Shown: positions 9,362-20,243 of the stretch, piece after piece
Layout of the letters: every line of letters starts with the position of its first letter
Numbering within the stretch: the stretch's first letter is position 1
Source of the DNA: Acrasis kona
Taxonomy: Eukaryota > Heterolobosea > Eutetramitea > Acrasida > Acrasidae
Assembly (NCBI GenBank): GCA_026419775.2
Contig: JAOPGA020001558.1
Location: 38,608 to 102,607, forward strand
Direction: 5' to 3'
Length of the DNA stretch: 64,000 nucleotides
Position numbers and translations under genes: made by a program
Notes under the pieces: generated by a model
What the model was told of the DNA's origin: nothing
Databases searched by the model: none
The model's input: the letters and a program-made list of their open reading frames with translations, nothing else

Positions 9362-10723
9362 TTATTTATCTCTATTGATTTTTGTGTTAAAGAACAACAC
9401 AAGTGATGAAAATGTAGCAGTAACCCCAAAACTAACCCATAAACACAAACTCCTGTTTGTTTTGATAAAAATACCAATCAAGATAGTGGATAGAACGCCA
9501 AAAACTTGGGCCGAGTTAAGCAAATAAGAGGCTGATGTAGCTTCTGGTACGGGGTGTACTGCCATGACCCCGACATTCAAGCTCATGGTCAAAGTTGCTG
9601 TTGACGCAATTCCTAGTATTGCACTGCTAATATACATCAAGATTTTGATATTTGACAAAACCTGTAACTGAAGAACAAGGGTAAAGAAAAGCATAGATGC
9701 AATAAGAACAATAAAACTTGCCTTCAGTACCAAGACGTACCAACCTGTTCTATCTGCAAAGACACTGAATGGAAATGCACCAACTATTCCTGACAAAACC
9801 ATAACAACACCTACATATCCAGATTCTCTTGAATATGAGTAATCTTGTAAAAGTTGATCAAAGACCGTGTTAATAGCAAAGAACATGCCTTGGGAGCATC
9901 CAAAACCAAAAATTAACAGAACAAAGCTTTTGTTTTTGAGAGGCTTTATAATGGAGGACAAGGTATGAATCCAACTTTTTACATTTTCAGTCTGCCCACT
10001 AATAATAGCTTCTCTCGCAGAAAATGAAGGAGGAGTTGGAGGTTTATTGATTAGACCACAAACAGTAAGAATTCCAGCAACACTGCAAATAATAGAATGG
10101 ATGATGAGTAATTTGACCATGTCTGAACGGTGGGTCACAATGATTGACGACAGAAAGTAGCCAATGGCTATACCAAGTTGATTAAATAAAGAACCTATGG
10201 CGACAGCTGTAGACTGCTCATTATCGGGAAACCAATTATTGGACAATTGAGGTGGAATGCACAAAATGAAACATTGAGCTGCCGCGCATAACGTTTGTCC
10301 AATAATAACTAACACGAATAGATTATCGCCACCACATCCTATCACGCGAACCCAAGCGCCAACAGCATTAAGAGCAGCCCCAATAACTACACCAGTTCTC
10401 ATTCCAAATTTGTCTAAAATGTAACTTCCTATAGGTGAGCCAGGTATGTATACAATCATATATACCATGGACAGTGCATTAATCCAAAACACATCAACAT
10501 TAAAGTACTCCTCTGAGAATGTAGCAATTGGGGAAAAAGTAATCCAAATCATTCCATTAGATAATGATAATAGTGAGAAAACAATAAGTACGAACCATCT
10601 TCGTTTGTATACAATAAACTCCTCTCCTAACTCAACATCTTCAATCTTATTGATGGCGTGGGCGTCATAAGGCTTTTTTGCTCCATTTGGAATCAATAAA
10701 GCTTCGGCCTCGGTGGCTGTCAT
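9362..10723 (-). CDS. Major facilitator transporter, SLC49/FLVCR family
   Basis: 453 residues with about 12 membrane spans. The first half carries the SLC49 pattern: KRRWFVLIVFSLLSLSN opens span 1, NALSMVYMIVYIPGSPIG spans 2-3, and GQTLCAAAQCFIL...IPPQLSNNWF lies in spans 4-5. This family includes animal heme and choline/ethanolamine exporters. The true substrate here cannot be read from sequence. A cytosolic loop of about 45 residues near residue 220 separates the halves, as usual. No intron. The ATG at 10723 starts an acidic cytosolic tail. Position at the plasma membrane or an organelle is inferred. Confidence 0.85.
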   Translation of the reverse strand: MTATEAEALLIPNGAKKPYDAHAINKIEDVELGEEFIVYKRRWFVLIVFSLLSLSNGMIWITFSPIATFSEEYFNVDVFWINALSMVYMIVYIPGSPIGSYILDKFGMRTGVVIGAALNAVGAWVRVIGCGGDNLFVLVIIGQTLCAAAQCFILCIPPQLSNNWFPDNEQSTAVAIGSLFNQLGIAIGYFLSSIIVTHRSDMVKLLIIHSIICSVAGILTVCGLINKPPTPPSFSAREAIISGQTENVKSWIHTLSSIIKPLKNKSFVLLIFGFGCSQGMFFAINTVFDQLLQDYSYSRESGYVGVVMVLSGIVGAFPFSVFADRTGWYVLVLKASFIVLIASMLFFTLVLQLQVLSNIKILMYISSAILGIASTATLTMSLNVGVMAVHPVPEATSASYLLNSAQVFGVLSTILIGIFIKTNRSLCLWVSFGVTATFSSLVLFFNTKINRDK

Positions 10724-11049
10724 CTTTGTCGAAAACTGTGTAAAAAATTATTACAATAAAAAGTCTGGAAAATTAATCATGAACAGCAAGTTTATAATAA
10801 ATGTATGTCCATCAATGCATACTCTCTGTCGTCAGTCATAATCTTTAATCTATTATTACAAGAATAAGTTCTGGATTATTAGTTCGCTCTAGTTGACGCG
10901 CTAAAATAAGATTTCCGCTTTAAAAATAACATTATTTTATCATATATGATCGCGAATCCCGGCGAAGATATATTTACCTTAGATCTTGTATAAAATCCAA
11001 TTCACATCTCCGATTTCAAACATAATAACAAAAAAAACACAACATCACA
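10724..11049. promoter_or_regulatory. Bidirectional intergenic region
   Basis: This 326-bp region lies between two divergently transcribed genes, the SLC49 transporter (minus) and the surface protein (plus). It is AT-rich with several A/T runs. I see no open frame and no confident motif. Confidence 0.4.
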
Positions 11050-11793
11050 ATGAGATACCTCACGATCGCCGTTCTTTTAATGCTTGCAGCAGCCTGCTTT
11101 GCCACAGACATAAGATTAGTACTTGGTACCACGTTTGCCATCACCGAAGATAATGTTGTAGCACACAGAGGGTCAGTAAACGTCAATGCTGTTGGTCCTG
11201 AGCTTGGTCTAGACGGAACCTATAACGGAAATTATGTATTCACCATCGACAACAAAGATCCCATCTCTATTGAAGCACAAGTTATTAAGTCTGGGGACAA
11301 ATTAACATACAAGAGCAGTGACAGAGATGAATTGGATTTGTATGACGAATACAAGTACATTGTCGGAAACGACACCAGATTAGCCAGACTAGCATCGGAA
11401 GCACGCAACTTACCTTTTGCATCATCCATTGCCTTAATCTCTGCATTCCCAACCGAAATCCAAGTTGAGTTAACAAACAACATTAAGGACATCATTGCTG
11501 GTCGTAACTTATACGGCTTCAACTACACCATTAACGGCAAGACCATTGATATCCAATCACCAACTGTCGAAGGAGTGTCCATCTTTATTCGTGCTACTTA
11601 TGACATATCGTACGTAGTTGCTACTTCAGGAGCACCAACCATTGCACCAACCACATCAATTTCACCTTCCTCTGCACCAGTACCTGGAGGTAATGAAAGT
11701 GGAGAGAACAACGCAAAAGAATCGAACTCAAGTCCACTTTTGGCCGCAAGTGCATTTGTGTTTGCCATCTGCCTATTTATCACCATGTTCTAA
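11050..11793 (+). CDS. Secreted or GPI-anchored surface protein
   Basis: 247 residues. Residues 1-19 (MRYLTIAVLLMLAAACFA) are a classic signal peptide. The body (20-195) is beta-rich, with several N-glycosylation sequons and no cysteine after the signal. Residues 195-225 form a Ser/Thr/Pro/Ala stalk. The last ~20 residues (LAASAFVFAICLFITMF) are hydrophobic with no basic tail, as in a GPI-attachment signal. I recognise no domain. A cell-surface role is inferred from topology only. Confidence 0.7.
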   Translation: MRYLTIAVLLMLAAACFATDIRLVLGTTFAITEDNVVAHRGSVNVNAVGPELGLDGTYNGNYVFTIDNKDPISIEAQVIKSGDKLTYKSSDRDELDLYDEYKYIVGNDTRLARLASEARNLPFASSIALISAFPTEIQVELTNNIKDIIAGRNLYGFNYTINGKTIDIQSPTVEGVSIFIRATYDISYVVATSGAPTIAPTTSISPSSAPVPGGNESGENNAKESNSSPLLAASAFVFAICLFITMF

Positions 11794-12113
11794 GTGTAAT
11801 TAGTTTAGCAATAAAATATTATCATTGATCCAAAGTCGTTTTATGTCTTCTTTAGTTATGTGTTGAACTAAGATATTATACATCTATGCCAGTACTCGTA
11901 GACATCGTGCAATATAACTTTGAAGATAGTTGTAATACTTGTGACAGTTTTATCCTCAATGCCCAAAATTACAATGTCGATATCAATCAAACTTGGATGT
12001 ATTTTATTGGTTGAAAAAAAGAGGGGGAAAAGTTATCGTTTTCGCCTTGAAAGTGAAAAAATTGGCGCCCTGGATGTATTCTGACAAAAAATAAAATAGA
12101 TCCAAACACTACC
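11794..12113. other. Spacer upstream of CKS1
   Basis: 320 bp with the 3' UTR of the surface protein (AATAAA shortly after the stop) and the promoter of CKS1. No open frame of note. Confidence 0.5.
12062..12069 (+). promoter_or_regulatory. E2F-like site upstream of CKS1
   Basis: TTGGCGCC lies 45 bp before the CKS1 start codon in otherwise AT-rich sequence. It resembles the E2F/DP consensus (TTTSSCGC). One short match is weak evidence, but the target gene makes sense. Confidence 0.35.
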
Positions 12114-12405
12114 ATGCAAGCACAACAGGCCCAACAATCCTATGCAAGCAACATAGTGTATTCAGACAAGTATAACGATGATAAAATGGAATACAGGTAT
12201 AGTTTCGATACTGTTTGAAGCTGTAACAAAGTCTAGACATGTCATCCTTCCTAAAGAGATATCAAAGAAAATCCAAGAGAACAAACTTTTAAGCGAGATG
12301 GAATGGAGAGGTCTTGGCATTCAAATGTCTCGAGGCTGGATTCACTACGGATATCACGCCCCTGAGCCACACATCCTTCTTTTCCGCCGCGTTCTTACTT
12401 TGTAA
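12114..12405 (+). CDS. CKS1: Cyclin-dependent kinase regulatory subunit CKS1
   Basis: Two exons, 12114-12196 and 12237-12405, joined across a 40-bp intron (GTATAG...TCTAG), give 83 residues, the usual CKS length. It binds CDKs and recruits phosphorylated substrates. Signatures: [20 protein letters not shown] spans the splice junction, [13 protein letters not shown] follows, then [12 protein letters not shown] appears as [12 protein letters not shown]. The HxPEPH hinge governs strand exchange; its second position is Ala instead of Glu. A short Gln/Ala-rich N-terminal extension precedes the domain. The start at 12114 is required, because the later in-frame ATG would drop the first beta strand. 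Confidence 0.96.
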
Positions 12406-12614
12406 AATTATGTCATCATTGAGGAGACGAATACTTTCATCATGAATACAAATTGACTTTTATAAATTGTTTCTTTTTACTTTGACCAGATTTAATTAAC
12501 ACTACATGGTGGAATGTCTTAGTTACAGCAGAAAATTTATTATTATATAATAATATTAGAATAAGAATACCGAAATGTAGGACGTTATGAAAGCAATATA
12601 GAACAAAAGTTTAA

Positions 12615-15024
12615 CTATTCTTTAAATCCTTTAATTTTCTCTAAAAACTTCTTCTTCATCTCGACAATATCAATTCCTTTCTTGTCTTGTGCGCCATTCT
12701 GACCGTCAGCAGCAGATTGATTCATCTTTTCAAATTGTTCAAGTTCCTTCTTTCTCTTTAGATCCTCAACGTGCTGCTTATGATATTCCTTTCTCTTCGC
12801 GTGATAAAGAACTCGCTCCTCTTCTCTTTTGAAGAATTGATAAGTCACACTCACTTCGTCCTGTGTTGGTCTAATCAATCCCCTCGGCACCTCCATAATG
12901 TGAAGAGTACCAGCAGAGGTGCCAATGGCCAAATACTGTATGCTGTGCTTGGACGAACCAGATCCCACCCTAAACTCCAAGTAACTCAACTCTGATTGTG
13001 TGACATTATTTACAATACTAGGTTCGTGACTCTTATCCAAAAAGTCCCACACCTCAACATTACCATCCTTTCTGGCAATATAAGCCACACTGGGTCTGGT
13101 GGGACTCCACGCACCGCAGGACAAGAATGTATCGTTAGCCATGGGACTGCTCCATATAGGTTTGTCACAGTCGCTCTTCCAAATCTTCCATGAGTATTGA
13201 CCAATTGTCAAAAAAATGTCCTCAAAGAAGGGATGTCTGTTGACAACATATGCACAACCAAAGTGGGCACCATTCTTGTTGCTAATTACTACCTTGCTAA
13301 TGTTTGTGGTGTTGATGGTGGTGGTGATTGATTGGTTCACGTATGGTGTGAAAGTTGACGCTGCCGCTTTATCCTCGCCGGATGGTGGTGCGGCAGGAGG
13401 CGGGGCAATCGCAGCGGCCGTGGTGCTGGATGAATCCTTTTTTTCGACAGGAGATAAATCTGCAATAACAAACTCTCCATCCTGAGTGGTGCAGCACACC
13501 AGGTATTGGTTGTTGTTTTGATGTGGTTTGTCATCGGAGAGGGGATTGGCCATGATTGTGAGGGAATATACACTGAGCTCGGCGGTCAAGTCCACTTGCA
13601 AGATTGGGAAAACTATGTACGGTATCCAAGCCTCTTTCATTTTAAGCTCATTCTTCTTTTTTAGTGGAACTCCTTTTCTCAATTTGTCTTTTCTAACGTC
13701 CCAAACCATCAATTTTCCATCAGCAGATACCGTCATGAACTGGTTCGTCTTTTCCGAATTGTTAATCTTTAGTTTTCCATCAGACCCAATTTCTTGTCCG
13801 TTTGGAGCCCATTGCAGATCGTTAACTGGTAGAGAGTGACTCATTTCAATGAGCGATAATTGTCTAAATGATGAGTAATTTCATGCATTAAAAACATACT
13901 GCCACTTTAGGATCGGTATTTGATCAGTTGGTTTGAGATCTCCATTGATGTCAATTTCCACCTTGTTCATCTCCTTTTCCATTTGATCAATGTTCCAAAG
14001 TATGACTTGTCCATTTACGCATCCTCCAGCGATGATGTTCGGTTCGGTTGGGCTGAACCGAACACAATTTACATCAAACGGAGCCTCAAGGACCACTTGA
14101 GGATAAATTGGATCATTGAAATTCCAAATTACCACATAACTCGTTCGTGCTTTTCCTAGATTTCTTAAACGCTATTATTTGTTAAATCATAAAATAAAGC
14201 GTTGTTACCATTTCATAGCTTGCAGGGTCTACGCTGGAAAAAGCCACAATGCCTTTTGCTTTGGGCTGCCAATGTATACTCGATATTCTTCTCTTCTTAC
14301 TATATTCTACATGTGTGAAGCTCTGGTGTTCTTTGAGTTGACTTTCGCTCTTCCTTCCAACAAAAGCGTCATCGTTCTGCAGCTCTGCAAAGTCGTCTTT
14401 GAATATTTTAACTGTAATGTTTTGAACGAGGCTATCCACCATATCCTTTTCTACTCTAAGTAGACATTCGGCAAGTTTTTGATCGTTCGGATCTATTTGT
14501 AATTTTAATTGCTCATCCGTTAGTGCATCTGAGGCAGTGACCTGAACCGAGTTATTAACCATTCTAAAGACAGACGTTTGTATGCTCTTGCTATTTGTTT
14601 CCACTACATTTTGTACTCCAAAATCTCTCTCTCTCCTCATTAAATCTACAGGAAAGCGTGGATCTTTAAATGAAGGAAAGAATTTGTATGTATCAATTGT
14701 GTCTTCTGGTATCGACTGCAGGTCTTGCCTGAAATACTTTCTTTTCTTTGTGAAAGTGTATACAATGAGTGGTCTAGACGTTTTAACTTTCTCCGCCGCA
14801 ATTTCCTTCTCGCTGCCATAGCTTTTCCATTGCTTTTCTCCTGTTATTTTAGAGACTTCCTCTTCTTCAGTAATCAGTTCTGTTGGCTCCTCTGTCGTTG
14901 TATTTTCATTAGTAATCTGCTTTGTACCATCTTCTGTGTTTGTTGCGATGCTGGCACTACTAGATACTCTTGAATGTTGTAAGCTATCAGTTTCAGCGTT
15001 CGTGCTACCATCTGCATCGCTCAT
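12615..15024 (-). CDS. DNAI3: Axonemal dynein intermediate chain DNAI3 (WDR63 / IC140)
   Basis: Three exons, 15024-14209, 14171-13900 and 13863-12615, encode 778 residues; the introns are 37 and 36 bp. The N-terminal half has the WDR63 signature GSEKEI followed by RPLIVYTFTKKRKYF. The C-terminal half is a WD40 propeller; its most typical blade spans exon 2 (VIWNFNDPIYPQVVLEAP, NIIAGGCVNGQVILWNID). A charged coiled-coil-like stretch (KREEERVLYHAKRKEYHKQH) closes the protein. In Chlamydomonas the IC140 homologue is needed for inner-arm dynein f/I1. It implies a motile flagellum at some life stage. It is shorter than the animal and algal proteins, but frames join cleanly. Confidence 0.9.
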
Positions 15025-15959
15025 TTTTGTAAGTCACTTCTGTATTGCGCTAAAAATACTCAACCTTAAGTACAAGTATTTAGGTGAAGTCACCGAAATT
15101 TGTGATATTAACGCATAGATTATTTAGAGCTATAGCTATGAGTGTCAACTCAATCGCAAAATAGACTTTCTAAACTTCTATTTCGAGTTTAACTCATAGT
15201 TCGCACATAATTTGTTTGACATGTATCGGGGAGCGGCAGGTATCATTGACCATCACGAGCCCACAAATTATTACCCTTCAACGATGTAACAAAACAACCT
15301 AGCAAAAAATCAGTAAACAATGATGGAAATAAGCAATCGGGGTTTGTCATTTATGCCAGGTTTGAAAAATAAATTCAACATCACTTGACAGCGATTTCGA
15401 AGTATTTCATATTATTATTCAGACCTATTGAAAGACAAAATGAAACATTTTCAAAAGATATTGAAAGTCCAGGCAACAGAAAATCATCCCAATCGTGAAC
15501 AAAATTTTCAATCAATACTTTATTCATAAAAAAGATTTAACACAATTATCAAATTAATCGCTTTCTTCTCCTTCCTGTGCTCGTTCTCCCAGTACATAAT
15601 TAGAACAAAAGTTGTTCATAGTAAGATGTACACAAGATATTCTCAGAAATAGGGAGTCCTGCGTACGGCAAAACAGAATGCTGAGCGCACGTACAAATGG
15701 AATATTGGGTAGCATCGAACACTTTTCTTATTGATCCAAATCATATAGCATTACCCTATAGTGTTGTGTTGCTACTTATCGCACTAACCAAACTTGGTCA
15801 GATGGCGACAATAGTTCTATAATTACAAATAAAGTTATTTTTGAAATGTCTTTAAATGGTGATCATACATCATTTATATAGTTAGTTCTTCGATCAATTT
15901 TTGTATTATTAGGTCCCAAAATAAAAAGCAGAAGGACCCATATCTTACGCTCAAGCACA
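15025..15959. other. Long spacer with one candidate small gene
   Basis: This is the longest spacer in the window (935 bp). It is AT-rich. Apart from the minus-strand small ORF at 15554-15715 there are only short frames on the plus strand, one starting near 15220 and one near 15320, each about 22 codons. These could be exons of an unrecognised spliced gene, but I cannot join them. No tRNA or other RNA gene is seen. Confidence 0.4.
15554..15715 (-). CDS. Candidate small gene or last exon, 53 residues
   Basis: On the minus strand an ATG at 15715 opens a 53-codon frame (MLPNIPFVRALSILF... ending GERAQEGEESD) closed by TAA. An AATAAA signal (ATGAATAAAG) lies about 30 bp past the stop, in the right place for polyadenylation. 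A possible acceptor (TACGCAG) occurs inside the frame, so it may instead be the last exon of a spliced gene. Family not recognised. Confidence 0.3.
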   Translation of the reverse strand: MLPNIPFVRALSILFCRTQDSLFLRISCVHLTMNNFCSNYVLGERAQEGEESD

Positions 15960-16817
15960 ATGAGAACTAACGGCAAACACCTAGAAAGCGCAAAGCTCGC
16001 TGAGGCCATCAAAAATTGCCCATGGAAAGATCTTAAGTTTATTATCGATAACTATCTCCTGTTAAAGGAGAGTATAGAGATGAGGGTGATAGTGTTTGCG
16101 AAATATGATATACCATTGCCTCCTATCCCCACATTAAATGAAGAAATGCTGAAAGAGACAGTCAATGAGAAGAGCAATGGCCTCAAACTAAACATAAACC
16201 CATTAACTGATGAAACGTTGAAGAAGATATTCATGAAGTATAATGAATTTCAGAGTGTCCTACTATCAAGATGCAGGGAGCTCAAGTGGGATTGGGTAGG
16301 AGAACTACCTGGTGTACTCCCTACCAAGAAGTTGTGCTTAGGCGGATCTAATGCTCCTCAACAGATCTGTATTCTACTACGGAAGTTGCCATATCTAGAG
16401 TATTTGTGTTTAAGGAACGTTGGCATCAATGATGAAGCTATGGAAATAATTGCAGCCTGCACAGAACTCAAGTCGTTACGTCTAGTCAAGTGTAGCTCCA
16501 TCACTGATCAGGGGCTCTCTCACTTGAGACGTTTACCAAACCTGGAAACACTCAAGATCACATCTTGCTTTGGAATTACAAATGCTGGCGTCGAATTCAT
16601 CAAGCAATATCCCAAGCTTACTCAAGTATGCCTTTCTGGATGTTACATCACAGACGAATGTTTGACCGACCTATTAGAGGGAACAAGCATTAAAGAAATT
16701 TGTCTATGCGACACTAGTGTTTCAAAAGGACTCAAAGAGAGATTAACGGAGAGAGTATATGTAAAGAAATCACGCTTTGATGGTGGACAAATAAGTAATA
16801 TGGCCCACAGTATATAA
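15960..16817 (+). CDS. Leucine-rich repeat protein, AMN1/F-box-LRR type
   Basis: 285 residues, single exon. The C-terminal half contains cysteine-containing LRRs with the classic register: LEYLCLRNVGINDEAMEII, LKSLRLVKCSSITDQGLSHL, LETLKITSCFGITNAGVEFI and LTQVCLSGCYITDECLTDL. This spacing, with C and I/TD, is typical of AMN1 and F-box-LRR proteins. No F-box is visible in the N-terminal ~110 residues, which are helical. It could be a substrate-recognition or scaffold protein; function is inferred from fold only. The ATG at 15960 follows an A-rich leader. Confidence 0.75.
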   Translation: MRTNGKHLESAKLAEAIKNCPWKDLKFIIDNYLLLKESIEMRVIVFAKYDIPLPPIPTLNEEMLKETVNEKSNGLKLNINPLTDETLKKIFMKYNEFQSVLLSRCRELKWDWVGELPGVLPTKKLCLGGSNAPQQICILLRKLPYLEYLCLRNVGINDEAMEIIAACTELKSLRLVKCSSITDQGLSHLRRLPNLETLKITSCFGITNAGVEFIKQYPKLTQVCLSGCYITDECLTDLLEGTSIKEICLCDTSVSKGLKERLTERVYVKKSRFDGGQISNMAHSI

Positions 16818-17254
16818 CTTGTCCAGTTCGAAATGTTCTCGTTTTTAAGATTCTCTGCACTTAATACGTTATTTCTTGCATCCAGCAACCAACTTTTGAA
16901 ATTATGGATATACGGTCAATGTACTCCATTTGATCCTAGGAATGTTGATGTTATACATCGGGTATTGCGTTGTTGCAGATTTTGCTTCTTTTCAGTAAAG
17001 ATTATTTTCATCGATATTTGAGCAGACAAGACAGCATTAAGTGGAAAGTTGACTAAAAGTCACATAAGTACGAACTCTGCTTGTTTGGTGTGATTTTCAA
17101 AGGGTATTTTCTTTGATAACGTTACGGTGGTCAATCATTATCGGGAGAGTTCGTTGGGGTCTTTCCGATTTTTGGGCTGCGGAATAGCGGAGCCCGACAT
17201 CCGCTATAAAAACGAAATCTTGTTTGTGTATTTTCATCAAACACAAACAAAAAC
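16818..17254. other. Spacer
   Basis: 437 bp of spacer with the 3' end of the LRR gene and the promoter of the START-domain gene. Both strands were checked; the short plus-strand frame at 16833-17021 shows no protein-like pattern. Confidence 0.5.
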
Positions 17255-17854
17255 ATGAGCATTGCAATCGTAGCTCCAGATTCACATCACTTTGAAAAGA
17301 GTGCTCACGCCGGTGAAGTCTTCGACCAACAAGATGACAATTCTGGTGTGGGAAGAGCAGGATTCAGAGATGTATACACCATCAATAACGCTGACAAGAA
17401 AGACTGCTTTGATGTTATAAATAACGTCGAACTATATCCTGAATATCTAAAGGTCTATAGCAAAACACAAGTACTGTCTAGCTCAGTAGATCTTTACAAC
17501 CCAAACATTAGCTACAGAATAGCCAGATACGACATTGCCATTCCATTCATTTTAAGACCTTTCTTCAAAAACCTCTACTATGTATTAAAACTTACAAGTG
17601 TCTTTGATCCAGAGCTAAATAAAATGTCTATGAAGTGGGAGCAAGTTGAAGGACCCTCATTTATAGTAGAGAATGGTGGTTTGTGGGAGGTGACTCAACG
17701 AGGAGAAGATGTTGATATCGAACTAGAGATGCATCTTGGTTATTCATTCTATTTACCCACCTACTTGAAGAACTACATCACTACAAATATACTAAAAGAC
17801 TCCATGAACAATATACACAAACGCGTTTTGCACGTTCTTGGAAGAAAAATGTGA
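17255..17854 (+). CDS. START/SRPBCC protein, COQ10-like
   Basis: 199 residues, single exon. After ~40 variable residues the polyketide-cyclase/COQ10-type START fold can be followed. FDVINNVELYPEYLKVYSK matches the hallmark segment at the domain's beginning, where residues enclose the ligand cavity. It continues through LKLTSVFDPELNKMSMKWEQ and ends in a long C-terminal helix. COQ10 proteins bind coenzyme Q or its precursors in mitochondria. This one lacks an obvious presequence, so another lipid ligand is possible. Assignment rests on fold-level similarity. Confidence 0.65.
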   Translation: MSIAIVAPDSHHFEKSAHAGEVFDQQDDNSGVGRAGFRDVYTINNADKKDCFDVINNVELYPEYLKVYSKTQVLSSSVDLYNPNISYRIARYDIAIPFILRPFFKNLYYVLKLTSVFDPELNKMSMKWEQVEGPSFIVENGGLWEVTQRGEDVDIELEMHLGYSFYLPTYLKNYITTNILKDSMNNIHKRVLHVLGRKM

Positions 17855-18200
17855 AGTGAGAGAATTACCATTGTAAATAAAACTATTTTTGATGTAATCT
17901 TGTATTTAATAGCTTGTGATTGACTTGAGTGTTAGTAAAACAATAATTATTGATATTGTTATCGGGGTTGTAAGCTCATGTTTCAACTTCGCAAAATTTT
18001 TCTATTGTCCCGACCGACAAAGGTGGTGATGATTTGGAGCAAAAAGAAATGTAAAACTGCATAACGGTTTATACAGTTAGGAATGTCTACCTACTGACGG
18101 AATATTGAAAGATTAGTTGTTTGAAGTGGAAGTATAGAGAGGGAAATGTTCGGGAACTAAAAATACCTGATAACCACACGTCCAAGCATCAAGAATATAT
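17855..18200. other. Convergent spacer
   Basis: 346 bp between two convergent genes, holding both 3' UTRs. An AATAAA lies just after the START-gene stop. A short stem (TCGGG with CCCGA) around 17964-18013 looks incidental. No gene seen. Confidence 0.5.
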
Positions 18201-19797
18201 TTATTTATTTACAATGTCCAATATGCTTTGACCTGCAGTGATGTGGTCGTCCAACAAGTATTTTCTGTTGTTAGATTCAATATTGTCCAGATCGTATTTG
18301 TAGTTCACCATCATTCCATAACTCTCCTTGTAGCGCCTACTTGAAGGATCTGCGTTCCAGTTCACCCTAAACAATTGTGCTCCATTTCTAATGTGAAAGT
18401 TTGCAACTGGATCCAATGCCTTCCTCCTCTTCTTTTCTTGATATAGGTACCTAACGCATAATCTCATCATCATTGTCTCTAATTTCTGCAATTCTTCTGG
18501 TCTGTTTGATTCTAAAAGTTCAAGTAAGGCTGACTCTGGGTGACGACCAAGCACATCCTAAACATTTTAGTTGATTGAAAAAGTTTTCGTCTCACCTTCT
18601 CACTTGGTGTCAATAAGCTGTCATCGTAGAACTTTCCATTCTGAACGTTCATGTGAAGCTTCGAGGTCAGCCACTTTGAGAAGCCAGGAATTGGGGATAA
18701 TGTAACAAAAGTCTTGATGTTCTTGGATTCATGTGATAGTTTGTGAACTACTCTCTTGATCAAAAAATTACCAAGTTCTATTCCTCTTAATCCTTTTTGA
18801 GTCGATGATATTGAGTAAAACACTGCAACACTCCCACCGTTGTTGTCGAATATTTGCTTCATAGTATTAGGTACTGTCTCTTGTAATGAGACCTGTCAGT
18901 GTGAGTCAAATCACAGAAGAGTTAGTTACCTGAACAAAGATTAACGGTTCCGTTGGCATCAATGGATGTGAAAAGTAATAGAGTGATCGTGGTTTCGTTA
19001 GCCTTTGTTTCAGAGATTCAAAGTTTGCAATTGGGTGGACCCTTTCATAATGTATGATCTTTTCTAACAGGCTTGAAGGACTGTCCCAAGTCAATTCTCT
19101 CATTTCGAGAAAACTATAGCTGACCCAGTTTGAGAGTATTTCATGTAGGCTGGAGTCAAGATCGAGCAGTGTCTGAGACTTTTCTTCTGAAAGTGTGTCA
19201 AGTAGATCAGACCTCATGTCGATGACGAATTTCATCCCGTTAGGTTGCTATAACATGATTAACTATCTTGTATGAATTGCATTCATTACCTTTATCACGT
19301 GTTCTAAAAACTGCTCGTAAGATGGCGTCATTACTTTTTTTAATTTAAGATATGCATTGTACTGGTGCTCAACAGGTGATTCTAGGTATTGGGTTGCTCT
19401 TTCTTTTACTTTATCTAAATTCGGTCCATACGAGCTAGCCATGATGTCAAAAAATCTTCTCTTGCCTTTCTGTTATTGTTGTTTGATCATATTTAAAGTA
19501 TGATGTTACCTTGTCGAGGCGGATGAACTCTTCGCATAATGTTCTGACGGACTGGTCGGGTACTTTTTCTAATTCGTTTGATTCCAAAATTGGGTTTGTT
19601 GGTATTGCAGCAGGCTCATATTGGTCAGATCTAATGTAGTTTTGGACTGCAAGCCAATATTGTTTTAATGAATCCGAGTTTGCTGAGGTTTGTTTTTCAC
19701 TACTTCCAGAATTCACATTAAACGATAGAACATGAAACGATGTTGATTGCGGTATGCATGGGTAAATGTGTTTCTTTATAACATTGAATCTTCTCAT
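18201..19797 (-). CDS. MLYCD: Malonyl-CoA decarboxylase
   Basis: Five exons, 19797-19510, 19469-19290, 19247-18930, 18892-18596 and 18557-18201, give 479 residues; introns are 37-42 bp. It converts malonyl-CoA to acetyl-CoA and CO2. Signatures include FYSISSTQKGLRGIELGNFL and FVTLSPIPGFSKWLTSKL in exon 4 and PVANFHIRNGAQLFRVNW in exon 5, the last holding a His and Arg of the active-site region. Length matches the human enzyme. The N-terminus (MRRFNVIKKHIYP) is basic and aromatic, fitting mitochondrial import; the C-terminus (ILDIVNK) lacks a peroxisomal SKL. Exon 2 is only 60 codons. Confidence 0.95.
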
Positions 19798-19857
19798 TTT
19801 AAATGTTGTGTTAGTTGATTATATAATTGTAATGATCAAATGCTATCCACAGCAATC

Positions 19858-20138
19858 ATGTCGAATGAAAGTATTGAGCCTTGGAGCTTTTCATCTTAGT
19901 TTCGTACAAGTGCTCTTCGTCAGTGAAATCTATTAATGCAATAAGAAATCCTCTCCAAATAATGTGCGGATATTCTTATATCCTAGCTTTGAAATCAGTA
20001 TTGGAAGTTGCTAACGACCTCCATGCCATTAGTAACTCCTTTCTAGTATTAATGTGGGTCAAGGATTCTTGCGAAGCCAAAGAATGCATTAAATTGTACC
20101 AGATTAATATGGATGTTGGGAGGCGTATCAGTGACTAG
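19858..20138 (+). CDS. Candidate small spliced gene
   Basis: An ATG at 19858, a 13-nt exon, a 29-bp intron (19871-19899, GTATTG...CTTAG) and a second exon to 20138 give an 84-residue frame. Unspliced, the ATG frame stops at once, while the downstream frame stays open for about 80 codons with protein-like composition (IMCGYSYILALKSVLEVAND, AKECIKLYQINMDVGRR). An AATAAA follows near 20190. The intron is shorter than all others in the window, so the first exon is uncertain. It is divergent from the decarboxylase gene. Family not recognised. Confidence 0.4.
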
Positions 20139-20243
20139 GTATACCTGAACACAACACATAGCAATAGAAGCTGAATAGTGTAACTTTAAATAAATCTATT
20201 TATATATTACATTGTGTAACCTTTATAATAGTTTCCATCTAAC

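Noticed and set aside
16833-17021. 62-codon plus-strand frame after the LRR gene
   Set aside because: Phe/Cys/Ile-rich composition without pattern, in an expected 3' UTR and promoter.
17964-18013. TCGGG...CCCGA stem with a TTCG stretch, considered as a tRNA
   Set aside because: No acceptor, D-arm or proper T-loop pattern can be built around it.
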